From contig NZ_VKCZ01000003.1 of NCBI RefSeq assembly GCF_009299835.1, positions 372,001-436,000 of the forward strand: a stretch of 64,000 nucleotides of DNA. The letters run 5' to 3'. Position 1 is the stretch's first letter; each line of letters begins with the position of its first letter. This document shows, piece by piece, positions 1-8,370 of this stretch. Below the pieces are notes generated by a model. The model did no database searches. It was not told where the DNA came from and saw nothing but the letters and a program-made list of their open reading frames with translations. Source of the stretch: Microlunatus speluncae (lineage in GTDB: Bacteria > Actinomycetota > Actinomycetes > Propionibacteriales > Propionibacteriaceae). Made by a program: the position numbers and the translations under genes.

Positions 1-1
1 C

Positions 2-472
2 TGGGACCGGACCATGATCACCGAGGGGATCGCGCTGCTCGAGCAGGTGCTGCCGCGGCATCGCCCCGGCAGCTATCAACTGCAGGCGGCGATCGCCGCC
101 TGCCATGCCGAGGCCGAGCGCTACGAGGACACCGACTGGCCCCAGATCGCGGCCCTGTACGGCGTCCTGGACCGGACGTCGGACGATCGGATGATCACGC
201 TCAACCGGGCCGTCGCCGTCGCGATGGCGGACGGGCCGGCGGCCGGGCTGCGCCTGATCGCCGAGGTCGCTGATCATCCGCAACTGGCCGATCACCACCG
301 GCTGTTCGCGGTCCGGGCCCACCTGCTCGAGCAGAGCGGGGACCACGCGGCGGCCCACCAGGCGTACCAGGAGGCGGCCCGCCGTACCCTCAGCGCCACG
401 GAACGTCGCTACCTCCACTCCCGCGCCGCCCGCCTCAACCCCCCAACTTGTCAGACGCACACCACGTCATAG
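2..472 (+). CDS. ECF RNA polymerase sigma factor, C-terminal part (5' end outside window)
   Basis: The open frame enters from the left edge, so the first ATG at 14 is internal. The visible part is an all-helical repeat region (GSYQLQAAIAACHAEA, TLNRAVAVAMADGPAAGL) typical of the C-terminal extension of the large ECF sigma factors with a DUF6596/TPR-like tail (ECF42 type). The DNA-binding sigma2 and sigma4 regions lie upstream and cannot be checked. ECF42 genes usually sit next to a DGPF/YCII-domain gene; that neighbour would be outside the window. The TAG stop lies in the loop of a hairpin shared with the convergent glycosidase gene. The family assignment rests on the helical tail only. Confidence 0.8.
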   Translation, partial: WDRTMITEGIALLEQVLPRHRPGSYQLQAAIAACHAEAERYEDTDWPQIAALYGVLDRTSDDRMITLNRAVAVAMADGPAAGLRLIAEVADHPQLADHHRLFAVRAHLLEQSGDHAAAHQAYQEAARRTLSATERRYLHSRAARLNPPTCQTHTTS

Positions 473-491
473 CGTGGTCTGCGTCTGACAA
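448..491. terminator. 19-bp inverted repeat between convergent genes
   Basis: Arms 448-466 and 473-491 are complementary with a single mismatch around a 6-base loop that contains the stop codon of the sigma-factor gene. The arms begin and end with TTGTCAGA/TCTGACAA, the same words seen in the perfect palindrome at 13534-13587. It is placed to act as a bidirectional terminator for two convergent genes. No T-run follows. Confidence 0.6.
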
Positions 492-499
492 CTCGGGGT

Positions 500-2308
500 T
501 TACTCCGCTTCGATGGCGGCTACTCGGCGTTGGACCGAGCGGAGGCGGGCCAGGTCGAACTTCGGCTTGCGGTCGAAGAAGAAGATCCCGTTCTGCTCCT
601 GGAACACGTCGGTCAACTGGGTGTAGCAGTAGCCGAACATGTTCGGGTCGTCCATCAGCACCTTGAGCAGGCCCTCGAACCGCTCGTAGAACTCCTCCTC
701 GGTCCGCGGCCGGTCGCCGTAGCCCCAGGAGTCGCCCTGCTCGACGCCGGAGGCGGCGACGTCCGGGTTCCACCAGATGCCGCCGAACTCGCTGCAGAAA
801 TACGGCTGCCCGCGGTACGGCAGCGACCAGCGCCGCTCCGGTCCTTGATCATCCGGGTTGGCATACGGCTTGCCCTCGGCCAGCGGGGCCATGATCGCGG
901 CGAACTTGGCCGGGTCCTGCTCATAGTTGTGCGAGTCGTAGATGTCGGTCTCGGCGACCCGGTGCGCGTAGCCGGAGGAGTCGATCACCGGCCGGCTGGT
1001 GTCCAGCGCCTTGGTGGCCAGGAACATGCCGCGGGTGACGTCGTCCAGCACCGTGATCTTGTCGTCGATCACCTGCCAGGTCTCGTTCAGCGGGCACCAG
1101 CCGACGATGCTCGGATGGGAGTAGTCGCGCTCGACCGCCTCCAGCCACTGGGTGACGTAACCCTGCGACGGCTGCTGATGATCGAACGGGCCGCGGCCGG
1201 TGGCGCAACCCCAGTCGCCGAACTCGCCCCAGACCAGATAGCCCATCCGGTCGGCGTGATAGAGGAACCGCTCCTCGAACACCTTCTGGTGCAGCCGGGC
1301 GCCGTTGAAGCCGGCGTCCTGGCTGAGCCGGATGTCGTCGATCAACGCCTGGTCGGTCGGCGCGGTCATGATCCCGTCCGGGTAGTAGCCCTGATCGAGC
1401 ACCAGTCGCTGGAACAGCGTGCTGCCGTTGATCCGGACCTGCATGCCGACGATCGACACGCTGCGCAGGCCCGCGTAGCTGACCACCGAGTCGATCAGGT
1501 TGCCGTCGAGATCACGGAGCTCGATCACGATGTCGTAGAGGTACGGGTCGTCGGGCGACCAACGCCGGGCCCGTTCCGACGGCAGCCGGACCTCGGTCCG
1601 TGGGCTGAGATCAAGATCGGCGCGGACCGACCGGACCGCGACCGTGCCGGCGTCGTCGGTGATCGCGATCCTGATCATGGTGTTGTCGCGGTTCTCCGAC
1701 AGCGGCAGCTCGAACTCGAACGAGGTGCCGGCGACGTTGGGCGTGATCCGCGGCCGCCGCAGGTGGTGCCGCGGCACCGACTCCAGCCAGACCGTCTGCC
1801 AGATGCCGGTGGTCCGGGTGTAGAGGCAGCCGTACTTCTCGAACCGGGTGGACTGCTTGCCCCGCGGCTGCGGGCTGTCCCGGTCGTCCCGAGCGCGTAC
1901 GGTCAGCCAGCAGGGCCGGCCGGGCGTGACGGCGTCGGTGAGGTCGACCGTGAAGCCGGTGAACCCGCCGCGGTGCCGGCCGACCTCGACCCCGTCCACC
2001 CACACGGTCGCGTCGTAGTCGACGGCCTGGAAATGCAGCAGCACCCGATCACCGGACCAGTCCTCCGGCACGGTCACCTCGCGGCGATACCAGACCGCGG
2101 TCAGGAAGTCGACGTTGCCGATGCCCGACAGCTCCGACTCGGGCGCGAACGGCACCGTGATCATGTCCGGCAGGTCGCTGCTGACCAGGCCGCGTTCGAA
2201 GCCGCTGTCGCCCGGGTCCTGAGCGAACTGCCATTGGCCGTTGAGGTTCAACCAACGATCGCGGCGAAACTGCGGGCGCGGGTACTCGGCTCTCGGGATG
2301 TCGGTCAC
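500..2308 (-). CDS. Glycoside hydrolase family 2 enzyme (beta-galactosidase/glucuronidase type)
   Basis: Predicted 602-residue cytoplasmic retaining beta-glycosidase; there is no signal peptide. The N-terminal sugar-binding jelly roll begins near YPRPQFRRDRWLNLNG, followed by an immunoglobulin-like domain and a TIM barrel. The acid/base glutamate lies in GWCPLNETWQ (about residue 409) and the nucleophile in YFCSEFGG (about 507), both classic GH2 positions. The frame is open further upstream, but the GTG at 2308 has AAGGAA seven bases before it, so I start there. It is convergent with the sigma factor and divergent from the aldehyde dehydrogenase. The substrate cannot be read from sequence; bacterial members of this length act on galactosides, mannosides or glucuronides. 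Confidence 0.92.
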   Translation of the reverse strand: MTDIPRAEYPRPQFRRDRWLNLNGQWQFAQDPGDSGFERGLVSSDLPDMITVPFAPESELSGIGNVDFLTAVWYRREVTVPEDWSGDRVLLHFQAVDYDATVWVDGVEVGRHRGGFTGFTVDLTDAVTPGRPCWLTVRARDDRDSPQPRGKQSTRFEKYGCLYTRTTGIWQTVWLESVPRHHLRRPRITPNVAGTSFEFELPLSENRDNTMIRIAITDDAGTVAVRSVRADLDLSPRTEVRLPSERARRWSPDDPYLYDIVIELRDLDGNLIDSVVSYAGLRSVSIVGMQVRINGSTLFQRLVLDQGYYPDGIMTAPTDQALIDDIRLSQDAGFNGARLHQKVFEERFLYHADRMGYLVWGEFGDWGCATGRGPFDHQQPSQGYVTQWLEAVERDYSHPSIVGWCPLNETWQVIDDKITVLDDVTRGMFLATKALDTSRPVIDSSGYAHRVAETDIYDSHNYEQDPAKFAAIMAPLAEGKPYANPDDQGPERRWSLPYRGQPYFCSEFGGIWWNPDVAASGVEQGDSWGYGDRPRTEEEFYERFEGLLKVLMDDPNMFGYCYTQLTDVFQEQNGIFFFDRKPKFDLARLRSVQRRVAAIEAE

Positions 2309-2432
2309 GAGGTTCCTTCGGTACGGATCGGGGACGGCGAACAGCAGCAACGGTCGTCTATCGTGGCAGACTCCGGCGGGCGCCGCGCGGCAGTCCCATG
2401 CATTCGTTCACTGATCACTGCGGCGGGCCTGG

Positions 2433-2461
2433 TTGGCGTCGGACTCCGGGCGAAGCAGACT
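2433..2461 (+). promoter_or_regulatory. Candidate leaderless promoter of the aldehyde dehydrogenase gene
   Basis: TTGGCG (2433-2438) and CAGACT (2456-2461) are separated by 17 bases, and the -10 box stands six bases before the ATG at 2468, so transcription would begin on or next to the start codon. No Shine-Dalgarno precedes that ATG, which fits a leaderless mRNA. Confidence 0.5.
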
Positions 2462-2467
2462 TGCGGT

Positions 2468-4093
2468 ATGACCGGACCAGGATCACGTCAGCGGCGAGCC
2501 GACCGGCCGAGACTGCGGTTGGTCGGCACCGCCCGGCGGGAGGTCATGCTGCCCTCGTCACTGGCGCCGGACCGGTTGGGCCGGCTGCGTCGCGGCGTCG
2601 CGGGGACCGGCGAACCGTCGTCGGTGATCCAGCCGTTCACCGGCGAGCCGCTGACCGAGCTGCCGACCTCGACTTCGGATGATCTTGATGCCGCGGTCCG
2701 CCGGGCCCGGGCGGCGCAGCAGTCCTGGGCCGAGGTGGCGCCACGGGAGCGGGCGGCGGTCGGCCTGCGGCTGCACGACCTGATCTTGGACCGGGCCGAC
2801 GGTCTGCTGGACGTGATCCAGGCCGAGACCGGCAAGGCCCGCGGTCACGCCTTCACCGAGGTGCTGGAGGTGGCGCTGCTCTCCCGCTTCCTCGGCCTGG
2901 TCGCCGGGCCCGTGCTCACGCCGCGGTCGCTGCCCGGCGCGATCCCGATCTTCACCCGGGTCCGCCAGCGGCAGGCCCCGGTCGGCGTGATCGGCCTGAT
3001 CAGCCCCTGGAACTACCCGTTCTCGCTCGGAGTCGGCGACGGCCTCGCCGCGTTGATCGCCGGGAACGCGCTGCTGCACAAGCCGGACGGTCAGACCGCA
3101 CTGACGGCCCTGCTCGGCCGCGAGTTGATCATCGAGGCCGGGCTGCCGGCCGAGCTGTGGCAGATCGTCAACGGGTCGGGCGCCGAGGTCGGCCCGGCGG
3201 TGATCGACCGCTCCGATCAGGTGATCTTCACCGGCTCGTCTGCCACCGGCCGGCTGGTGGCCGAGCGGGCGGCGGACCGGATGATCGGGACCAGTCTCGA
3301 GCTCGGCGGCAAGAATCCGATGATCATCCGCGGCGACGCCGATCTCGGCCGGGCCGTGCCCGGGGCGGTCGCTGCCTGCTTCTCCTCGGCCGGACAGCTG
3401 TGCGAGTCGATCGAGCGGATCTACGTCCAGCGCTCGGTCGCCGACGAGTTCATCCGGCGGTTCGTGGCCGTCACCTCGCGGCTGCGGGTCGGGGTCGGAT
3501 ACGGCGACGACTACGACATCGGCTCACTCACCTCAGCTGATCAACTGGCCAAGGTCACGGCTCATGTCCGGGATGCCGTCGGCCGCGGCGCGAACGTGCT
3601 GACCGGTGGCGCGGCGGTGCCGGAGGCAGGCCCGTACTGCTATCGGCCGACGGTGCTCACCGACCTGCCGGCGACGGCCCGCTGCTATCGCGAGGAGACG
3701 TTCGGCCCGGTGGTCGCGATCACCGCGGTCGACTCCGACGAGGAGGCGATCACGCTGGCCAACGACTCCGAATTCGGCCTGAACGCGTCGATCTGGACCC
3801 GCGACGTGGCCGCCGGCCGGCGGATCGCGCGACGCCTCCGGTCGGGCAAGATCAACATCAACGACGGCTTCGCCGCCGCCTACGGCTCGGTGCACGCCTC
3901 GATCGGCGGCTGGGGCTCCTCCGGCGCCGGCCATCGGCACGGCCGCGAATCCCTGCTCGCCGTGACCCAGACGCAGACCGTCGCCGTCCAGTCGATCTTG
4001 CCGACCGGCGAGTTCGGCGCCTTCCGCGGCCGGCTCTACCGCCGCGGCATGACCGCCCTGCTCCGCGTGTTGAAGCACCTGCCCGGCCGATGA
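2468..4093 (+). CDS. NAD(P)-dependent succinate-semialdehyde dehydrogenase-type aldehyde dehydrogenase
   Basis: A 541-residue aldehyde dehydrogenase closely resembling mycobacterial GabD2-type succinate-semialdehyde dehydrogenases. Visible motifs are the cofactor-binding SPWNYP (about residue 179), FTGSSATGR, the general-base glutamate in LELGGKNPM (about 278), the catalytic cysteine in SAGQLCESIER (about 312) and EETFGPV. The family oxidises succinic semialdehyde or related aldehydes to the acid in the cytoplasm. The chosen ATG has a -10-like box six bases upstream. An in-frame ATG at 2546 would give 515 residues, nearer GabD2 length, but the GGGAGG before it is only two bases away, so that start is possible but weaker. 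Confidence 0.9.
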   Translation: MTGPGSRQRRADRPRLRLVGTARREVMLPSSLAPDRLGRLRRGVAGTGEPSSVIQPFTGEPLTELPTSTSDDLDAAVRRARAAQQSWAEVAPRERAAVGLRLHDLILDRADGLLDVIQAETGKARGHAFTEVLEVALLSRFLGLVAGPVLTPRSLPGAIPIFTRVRQRQAPVGVIGLISPWNYPFSLGVGDGLAALIAGNALLHKPDGQTALTALLGRELIIEAGLPAELWQIVNGSGAEVGPAVIDRSDQVIFTGSSATGRLVAERAADRMIGTSLELGGKNPMIIRGDADLGRAVPGAVAACFSSAGQLCESIERIYVQRSVADEFIRRFVAVTSRLRVGVGYGDDYDIGSLTSADQLAKVTAHVRDAVGRGANVLTGGAAVPEAGPYCYRPTVLTDLPATARCYREETFGPVVAITAVDSDEEAITLANDSEFGLNASIWTRDVAAGRRIARRLRSGKININDGFAAAYGSVHASIGGWGSSGAGHRHGRESLLAVTQTQTVAVQSILPTGEFGAFRGRLYRRGMTALLRVLKHLPGR

Positions 4094-4142
4094 TCGGCGA
4101 GTGTCGGGGAGCGAAGATCTCTTCGGCTGCCAGAATGCCTCC

Positions 4143-5441
4143 GTGCCGAATCGCCGTACCCTGCTGGCCGCCCTGGTGACCGTCCCGATCCTCGGCGCGT
4201 GCTCGGCCGGCCCCGGGCCGGCTGCTCGGCAGCTCAAGCTGGACAAGGTCTGGGAGAAGGTGATCAAGACCGAGGCCGGGCGTGGGGTCGCAGCGCTGGA
4301 GGACCGGGTGGCCCTGCTCGGTGACACCGTCGTCCTGGCGGAAGGCGCCGAGGCCGAACCCGAACGATTCACCGCCCTGGACGCCGCGACCGGGGCCCGC
4401 CGGTGGTCGCTCTCCGTCGGTTCGCCGATCACCGCGCCCACGGTCGGCCGAGTCCTCGTCGGCGGCTGCGGGAAGGAATCGCTCAGCTCGTTCGGCAGGA
4501 TGGTGTCGAATCCCGTGCTGGAAGCCGCCGACGACATCTTGCCGCTCTCGTACGTGAGCGAGAGCGGCCCGAATGCGACCAGCGGAGTGGTCGGCGTCAG
4601 CCTGGCCACCGGGGCACCGGTCTGGGGGTTCGCCGCCACGACGGAGCGATCGAAGAGTCGCGCGGTGATCACTGCGGTGTCCAGCGAGGTCGTGATCATG
4701 GTCGTCGCGCCGGGATTCGGGCCGCACTGGCCGACGCCCGAGCAGGAGGTGAGCACGATCGCCCTCGACGCCAGGACCGGGGAGAAGCTCTGGTCGGAGC
4801 CGGATCTCGTCGGCCTGGCGGCCGACGGCGAATCCGTGGTGGCAGCGAAGGGCGACCGGCGCTCCGATGCCCGAGCCGTCTGGACTCCCCGCGTGTTGGA
4901 CGCTCGGACCGGCGAACCGCGCTGGACCGGAGAGCACGAGCTCGATGAACCGACCATGATCTTCGCCACCGCGGCCGACTACACCGTCATCTGGCCCTCC
5001 CGTCCCACCATGGGCGAGTACGAGATCGTCCAGCTCTCCACCGGCCGACGGATCGACTATCCCGAGTTGCCGCCGCCGACCCCGATGGCGACCGACTCGC
5101 CCTTGCTCGTCTGGGACACGGGGGTGGACTGGTGGTCCCGCGGCCCGAACGGTTTCCTCACCCAACGGCTTCCGGAAGGGAAGCCCGAGCAGGGCCGGCG
5201 CAGGCCGGGCGGGCTGGAATTCGAGCCCGCGATCGGAGTCGGCCCCCATCTCTGGGGCAGCTACAGCAGCAACCAGTCGACCTCCGACAGCGAGGTCCCC
5301 CTGATCGGCGTGGTCGCGGTCGATCGCACCGGCGGCCCGCGATCGCCCAGTGTGAAGGGAATCCTGGTCGGCGTGAACGATCGCTGGTTGGTCGTCGCCG
5401 GGTCGGCCGGGTTCGAGACCCACCGGATCACCCCGGCCTGA
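4143..5441 (+). CDS. Secreted lipoprotein with PQQ-like beta-propeller
   Basis: A 432-residue predicted lipoprotein. The N-terminus has basic residues (PNRR), a hydrophobic stretch and a lipobox LGAC, giving a lipid-anchored cysteine near residue 21. The rest carries repeats of the PQQ-like propeller type, each with a D..TG...W core: ALDAATGARRW, LATGAPVWGF, ALDARTGEKLW, LDARTGEPRW. Such domains act as ligand- or protein-binding scaffolds on the cell surface. The GTG at 4143 follows CAGAAT by six bases, a leaderless arrangement; the longer frame from GTG 4101 would bury the signal peptide. The gene is monocistronic and convergent with the FAD oxidoreductase. Its ligand is unknown. Confidence 0.82.
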   Translation: MPNRRTLLAALVTVPILGACSAGPGPAARQLKLDKVWEKVIKTEAGRGVAALEDRVALLGDTVVLAEGAEAEPERFTALDAATGARRWSLSVGSPITAPTVGRVLVGGCGKESLSSFGRMVSNPVLEAADDILPLSYVSESGPNATSGVVGVSLATGAPVWGFAATTERSKSRAVITAVSSEVVIMVVAPGFGPHWPTPEQEVSTIALDARTGEKLWSEPDLVGLAADGESVVAAKGDRRSDARAVWTPRVLDARTGEPRWTGEHELDEPTMIFATAADYTVIWPSRPTMGEYEIVQLSTGRRIDYPELPPPTPMATDSPLLVWDTGVDWWSRGPNGFLTQRLPEGKPEQGRRRPGGLEFEPAIGVGPHLWGSYSSNQSTSDSEVPLIGVVAVDRTGGPRSPSVKGILVGVNDRWLVVAGSAGFETHRITPA

Positions 5442-5469
5442 CGCGGCCGGCCGGAGTGCCGACGCGGTT

Positions 5470-6816
5470 TCAGGACCGGCGGGGCCGAAGGTTGTGGTTG
5501 CCGGCAAACAGGTTGTCCGGGTCGTAGCGATGCTTGATCAACTCCAGCCGTCGGCGGGTCTCGGTCGGATAGATCGCGGCCACGTCCGCCTCCGTCGCTC
5601 CGGTGAGGAAGTTGGCGTAGGCACCAGTCACGTGTGGAGCCAGCCGTTGCCACAACGCCGCCACGCCGGGGCTCGCCGCCTCGATCACCGGCGGCGGGCC
5701 GGCGAGGATGGTCACGATCATCAACTCGGCCTGCCGGTGCGCGTAGGCCGTGGCGTCGTCGGCGACCCGGGACACGGCGCCGCCGAGGCCACGGATCGCG
5801 ATGAACGGCGACCGGCCCGAGGTGCCGACCTCGGCCAGGAGCTCCAGCACCTGCGGCACGGACTCCTTGTCGACAAAGGCATTCCGGGTGATCAACTGCA
5901 GCCCCGGCGGCAGCGTCTGGCCCTCGACCAGCACGTCGCCGTACGGTCGCAGTGTCACGTCGTCGGTGATCACCGGGCCCAACCGGCGGATCGGATCGAG
6001 GATCCGGTCGGCGAGGTCGGGATCATCGGTGTCCACGGCGACGTGCACCTGCACCGGTGCCTCGGGTCCACCGGCGATCGGGTTGGCCAGATCGGCAATG
6101 GCGGTGAGTTCCGGCGGTGCCGCGCGGAGCAGCTCGGCCCATCCCTGGAGCACCCGGGCCGCCTGGTCGGCCGGGAACGTGATCTTGCCGAAGTGCACGT
6201 CGGTGGTCCGGTGGGCGGCGAACTCGAAGGCGGTCACGATGCCGAAGTTGCCGCCGCCGCCGCGCAGCGCCCAGAACAGGTCGGCCTGATCATCTACGCT
6301 TGCCCGCACCAACTCGCCGTCGGCGGTGATCACCTCGGCGGCGACCAGGCTGTCCAGCGCGAGACCGTGCTTCCTGACCTTCCAGCCGATGCCGCCGCCC
6401 AGCGTCAACCCGCCGACGCCGACGCTGCGAGTGTCGCCCGACGAGATCGCCAAACCGTCCGGGGCCAGCACATCCACGACCCGGCCCCAGGTGGCGCCGC
6501 CGCCGATCCGGACCAGGTGCCGCTCCGAGTCGATCACCTCGACGTCGGTCAGTTCGCCGAGATCGATCACGACCCCGCCGTCGTTGGTGCCGAAGCCGGG
6601 GAACCCGTGACCACCGCCGCGGACGGACAACGGCTGACCGCTGCCGGAGGCGAAACGTACCGCCTGTTGCACGTCGACCGCGGTCCGGGGACGAAGGACG
6701 ACAGCCGGGCTGCCGGTGGTCAGGGTCGTCCGGCTCACCGCCGGATACCGATCGCTGGTGGGGTCGATGATGTCTCCGCCGAAGTCACGGTGGAGGAGTT
6801 CGAAGGTGGCGCTCAT
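5470..6816 (-). CDS. FAD-linked oxidoreductase of the berberine-bridge-enzyme type
   Basis: A 448-residue flavoprotein. The N-terminal FAD-binding domain carries SVRGGGHGFPGFG, whose histidine is the usual covalent FAD anchor, and SVGVGGLTLGGGIGW. The position where bicovalent members have a flavin-linking cysteine is serine here, so single covalent attachment is likely. The C-terminal BBE motif is RYDPDNLFAGNHN. AAGGAA precedes the ATG at 6816 at good spacing; the frame is open further upstream. It is divergent from an ECF41 sigma gene, the type of enzyme gene known to accompany ECF41, and carries a matching promoter. The substrate is unknown; related enzymes oxidise alcohols, sugars or amines. 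Confidence 0.88.
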   Translation of the reverse strand: MSATFELLHRDFGGDIIDPTSDRYPAVSRTTLTTGSPAVVLRPRTAVDVQQAVRFASGSGQPLSVRGGGHGFPGFGTNDGGVVIDLGELTDVEVIDSERHLVRIGGGATWGRVVDVLAPDGLAISSGDTRSVGVGGLTLGGGIGWKVRKHGLALDSLVAAEVITADGELVRASVDDQADLFWALRGGGGNFGIVTAFEFAAHRTTDVHFGKITFPADQAARVLQGWAELLRAAPPELTAIADLANPIAGGPEAPVQVHVAVDTDDPDLADRILDPIRRLGPVITDDVTLRPYGDVLVEGQTLPPGLQLITRNAFVDKESVPQVLELLAEVGTSGRSPFIAIRGLGGAVSRVADDATAYAHRQAELMIVTILAGPPPVIEAASPGVAALWQRLAPHVTGAYANFLTGATEADVAAIYPTETRRRLELIKHRYDPDNLFAGNHNLRPRRS

Positions 6817-6851
6817 GATCATTTCCTTCCGGGTCAGCTGAACGCTCACAA

Positions 6852-6878
6852 GACGCCGCCGCTCGGGCCGATGTGACC
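6852..6878 (-). promoter_or_regulatory. Candidate ECF41-dependent promoter of the FAD oxidoreductase
   Basis: Read on the minus strand: GGTCACA (6878-6872), 16 bases, CGTC (6855-6852). This matches the published ECF41 promoter pattern TGTCACA-N16/17-CGTC with one change in the -35. Transcription would begin about 30 bases upstream of the oxidoreductase start codon. A second GGTCACA lies further upstream on the same strand. Confidence 0.6.
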
Positions 6879-6913
6879 GATCCGCGATGTGACCTAGCTC
6901 ACTGGTCGTGGGG

Positions 6914-6940
6914 TGTCACACCGGCGTGACCGGTGGAGTC
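6914..6940 (+). promoter_or_regulatory. Candidate autoregulated ECF41 promoter of the sigma gene
   Basis: TGTCACA (6914-6920), 16 bases, then AGTC (6937-6940). This is an exact -35 and a one-base variant of the -10 in the ECF41 consensus. It lies about 30 bases before the sigma gene's start codon and faces away from the equivalent site of the oxidoreductase, which suggests that one sigma factor drives both genes. Confidence 0.6.
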
Positions 6941-6972
6941 TTATGGGAGAACCGCCGAGCGAGAGGAGCACC

Positions 6973-7875
6973 ATGTCCAGCAGTCCGGACGCCGCCACCG
7001 AGATCTTCGTCGAGCACCGGAATCTGCTCTTCACGGTGGCCTACGAGCTGCTCGGCTCGGCCGCCGATGCCGAGGACGTGCTGCAGGAAGCGTGGCTGCG
7101 GTGGGCAAGAGTTGATCTTGACGAGGTGCGGGACCCGCGGGCCTATCTGGTCCGGATCGTCACCCGGCAAGGGCTTGATCGGCTGCGCCTGCTCGGCCGG
7201 CGCCGGGAGTCCTACGTCGGACCGTGGTTGCCGGAGCCGCTGCTGACGTCCCCCGACGTGGCCGACGACGTCGAGCTCGCCGAGAGTGTGTCGCTGGCGA
7301 TGCTGCTCGTGCTGGAGACGCTGTCGCCGACCGAGCGGGCCGTGTTCGTGCTGCGGGAGGTCTTCGCCCTCGGCTACGACGAGCTCGCCGCGGCGGTCGA
7401 CAAGACCCCGGCCGCGGTCCGGCAGATCGCGCACCGGGCCCGGGAACACGTGGCCGCGCGTCGACCGCGCGGCGAGGTCTCCCGGGAGGAGGCCGGCGTC
7501 GCCCTGCAGGCGTTCCAGCGGGCGGTCGAGACCGGCGACCTGCAGGGTCTGGTCGACCGGCTGGCCCCCGATGTGGTGCTGCTCGGCGACGGCGGTGGCG
7601 TCGTCCCGGCCACCCTGGAGCCGCTGGTCGGCGCCGATCGGATCCTCCAGCAGTTGTCGCTCCGGATGCCGATTCCCGGCCTCGAGTCGATCGAACAGGT
7701 CATGATCAACGGCTGGCCCGCCCTGGTCCTGCGGGGCGACGGCAAGATCAACACCGTCCTGACCCTGCGCCTCGACGGGGCTCTGGTCACCGGTATCTAT
7801 CTGGTCCGCAACCCCGCGAAGCTCTCCCGCCTCGCCCAGCCGACCATGATCACCCGGAGCCCGGCGGGTCGGTGA
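6973..7875 (+). CDS. sigJ: ECF41-type RNA polymerase sigma factor (SigJ-like)
   Basis: A 300-residue sigma factor with region 2 near residues 15-75 (AYELLGSAADAEDVLQEAWL), region 4 near 110-165 (LSPTERAVFVLREVFALGYDELAA) and a SnoaL-like C-terminal domain from about 180. The C-terminal domain shows DGGGVVPA and NPAKL, matching the DGGG and NPDKL motifs that define ECF41. In this group the fused domain replaces an anti-sigma factor and senses an unknown signal. GAGAGGAG stands before the ATG, favouring this start over the longer frame. The gene is divergent from an FAD oxidoreductase and both sides carry ECF41-like promoters. The symbol follows the actinobacterial SigJ group and is approximate. 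Confidence 0.92.
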   Translation: MSSSPDAATEIFVEHRNLLFTVAYELLGSAADAEDVLQEAWLRWARVDLDEVRDPRAYLVRIVTRQGLDRLRLLGRRRESYVGPWLPEPLLTSPDVADDVELAESVSLAMLLVLETLSPTERAVFVLREVFALGYDELAAAVDKTPAAVRQIAHRAREHVAARRPRGEVSREEAGVALQAFQRAVETGDLQGLVDRLAPDVVLLGDGGGVVPATLEPLVGADRILQQLSLRMPIPGLESIEQVMINGWPALVLRGDGKINTVLTLRLDGALVTGIYLVRNPAKLSRLAQPTMITRSPAGR

Positions 7876-7886
7876 TCCCACCTCGC

Positions 7887-7943
7887 CGAGTGGACGCTCA
7901 CGCCAGTCGAAAGCGGCCGCAGCGTGGCCAACCGGTCCACTCG
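7887..7943. repeat. Hairpin 1 of a non-coding TCGAAAG repeat array
   Basis: CGAGTGGAC (7887-7895) pairs with GTCCACTCG (7935-7943); inside, CACGC (7899-7903) pairs with GCGTG (7922-7926). The apical region holds TCGAAAG (7907-7913), also present in the hairpins at 8107 and 8314. The whole 7876-8580 interval lacks a convincing gene; the reading frames there change composition and have no start signals. Confidence 0.6.
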
Positions 7944-7994
7944 CCGTGTCCATCGGCCGTCGGTGGTGGTGTCGCGGACTTTGGCTGGTGGTCG

Positions 7995-8257
7995 GGCTGG
8001 GTGCCGCGCCGAAGGGTTGGCGGATGGAGACCTTTCGGCGGCAAAAGGGGGGGTGGTTCTGGCGTCGGTCACGTTTGGCCGGCCGGCCGCCGGTAGGCGT
8101 TGTCGTCGAGTGTGACGATAGCGACCTCGAAAGGGCGGACCTGCGTCGTTAAGGTCACACTCGGTGCGCGGATCCCAGGAATCAGGGCGCTTCCTTGCCG
8201 GTGATCAGGCTGGGTGCCGCGCCGTGGCGGCGAGGGGCAGAGAACCTTCGGCGGCAA
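7995..8257. repeat. Degenerate direct repeat, period about 213 bp, linking the hairpins
   Basis: GGCTGGGTGCCGCGCCG occurs at 7995-8011 and again at 8208-8224. It is followed in both cases by a CTTTCGGCGGCAA-like word (about 8032 and 8245) and by a GCCGG-rich segment ending in GCCGGTAG. Together with the hairpins at 7887, 8107 and 8314 this gives two full units and the start of a third. The function is unknown. Confidence 0.55.
8107..8163. repeat. Hairpin 2 of the TCGAAAG repeat array
   Basis: Arms 8107-8125 and 8145-8163 (starting CGAGTGTGAC, ending GTCACACTCG) pair over 19 bases with three mismatches; the loop carries TCGAAAG at 8127-8133. It is related to the hairpins before and after it in outer sequence and loop. 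Confidence 0.6.
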
Positions 8258-8313
8258 CGGAGCCAGTCCGGCGTCCGACCGGCCGGACCTCCGGCTGCCG
8301 GTAGCGGGTTCGC

Positions 8314-8370
8314 CGAGTGGCGACTTATCCACGTCGAAAGGCCGTACGCACGTGGACAACTCACCACTCG
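8314..8370. repeat. Hairpin 3 of the TCGAAAG repeat array
   Basis: Arms 8314-8334 and 8350-8370 (starting CGAGTGG, ending CCACTCG) pair over 21 bases with three mismatches. TCGAAAG stands at 8334-8340 at the arm/loop border. After this element, 8371-8580 holds no repeat unit or gene that I can support. Confidence 0.6.

Noticed and set aside
530-2467. Plus-strand open frame continuous with the aldehyde dehydrogenase, antisense to the GH2 gene
   Set aside because: It is the complement of an enzyme with intact catalytic motifs; long antisense frames are expected at this GC content, and the true gene starts near 2468.
3533-5507. Long minus-strand frames across the dehydrogenase end and the beta-propeller gene
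   Set aside because: Antisense shadows without motifs or ribosome sites; the plus-strand lipoprotein has a clear lipobox and propeller repeats.
7887-8370. CRISPR-like array
   Set aside because: Units are about 213 bp and degenerate, with hairpins rather than identical short repeats and unique spacers; no cas genes are nearby.
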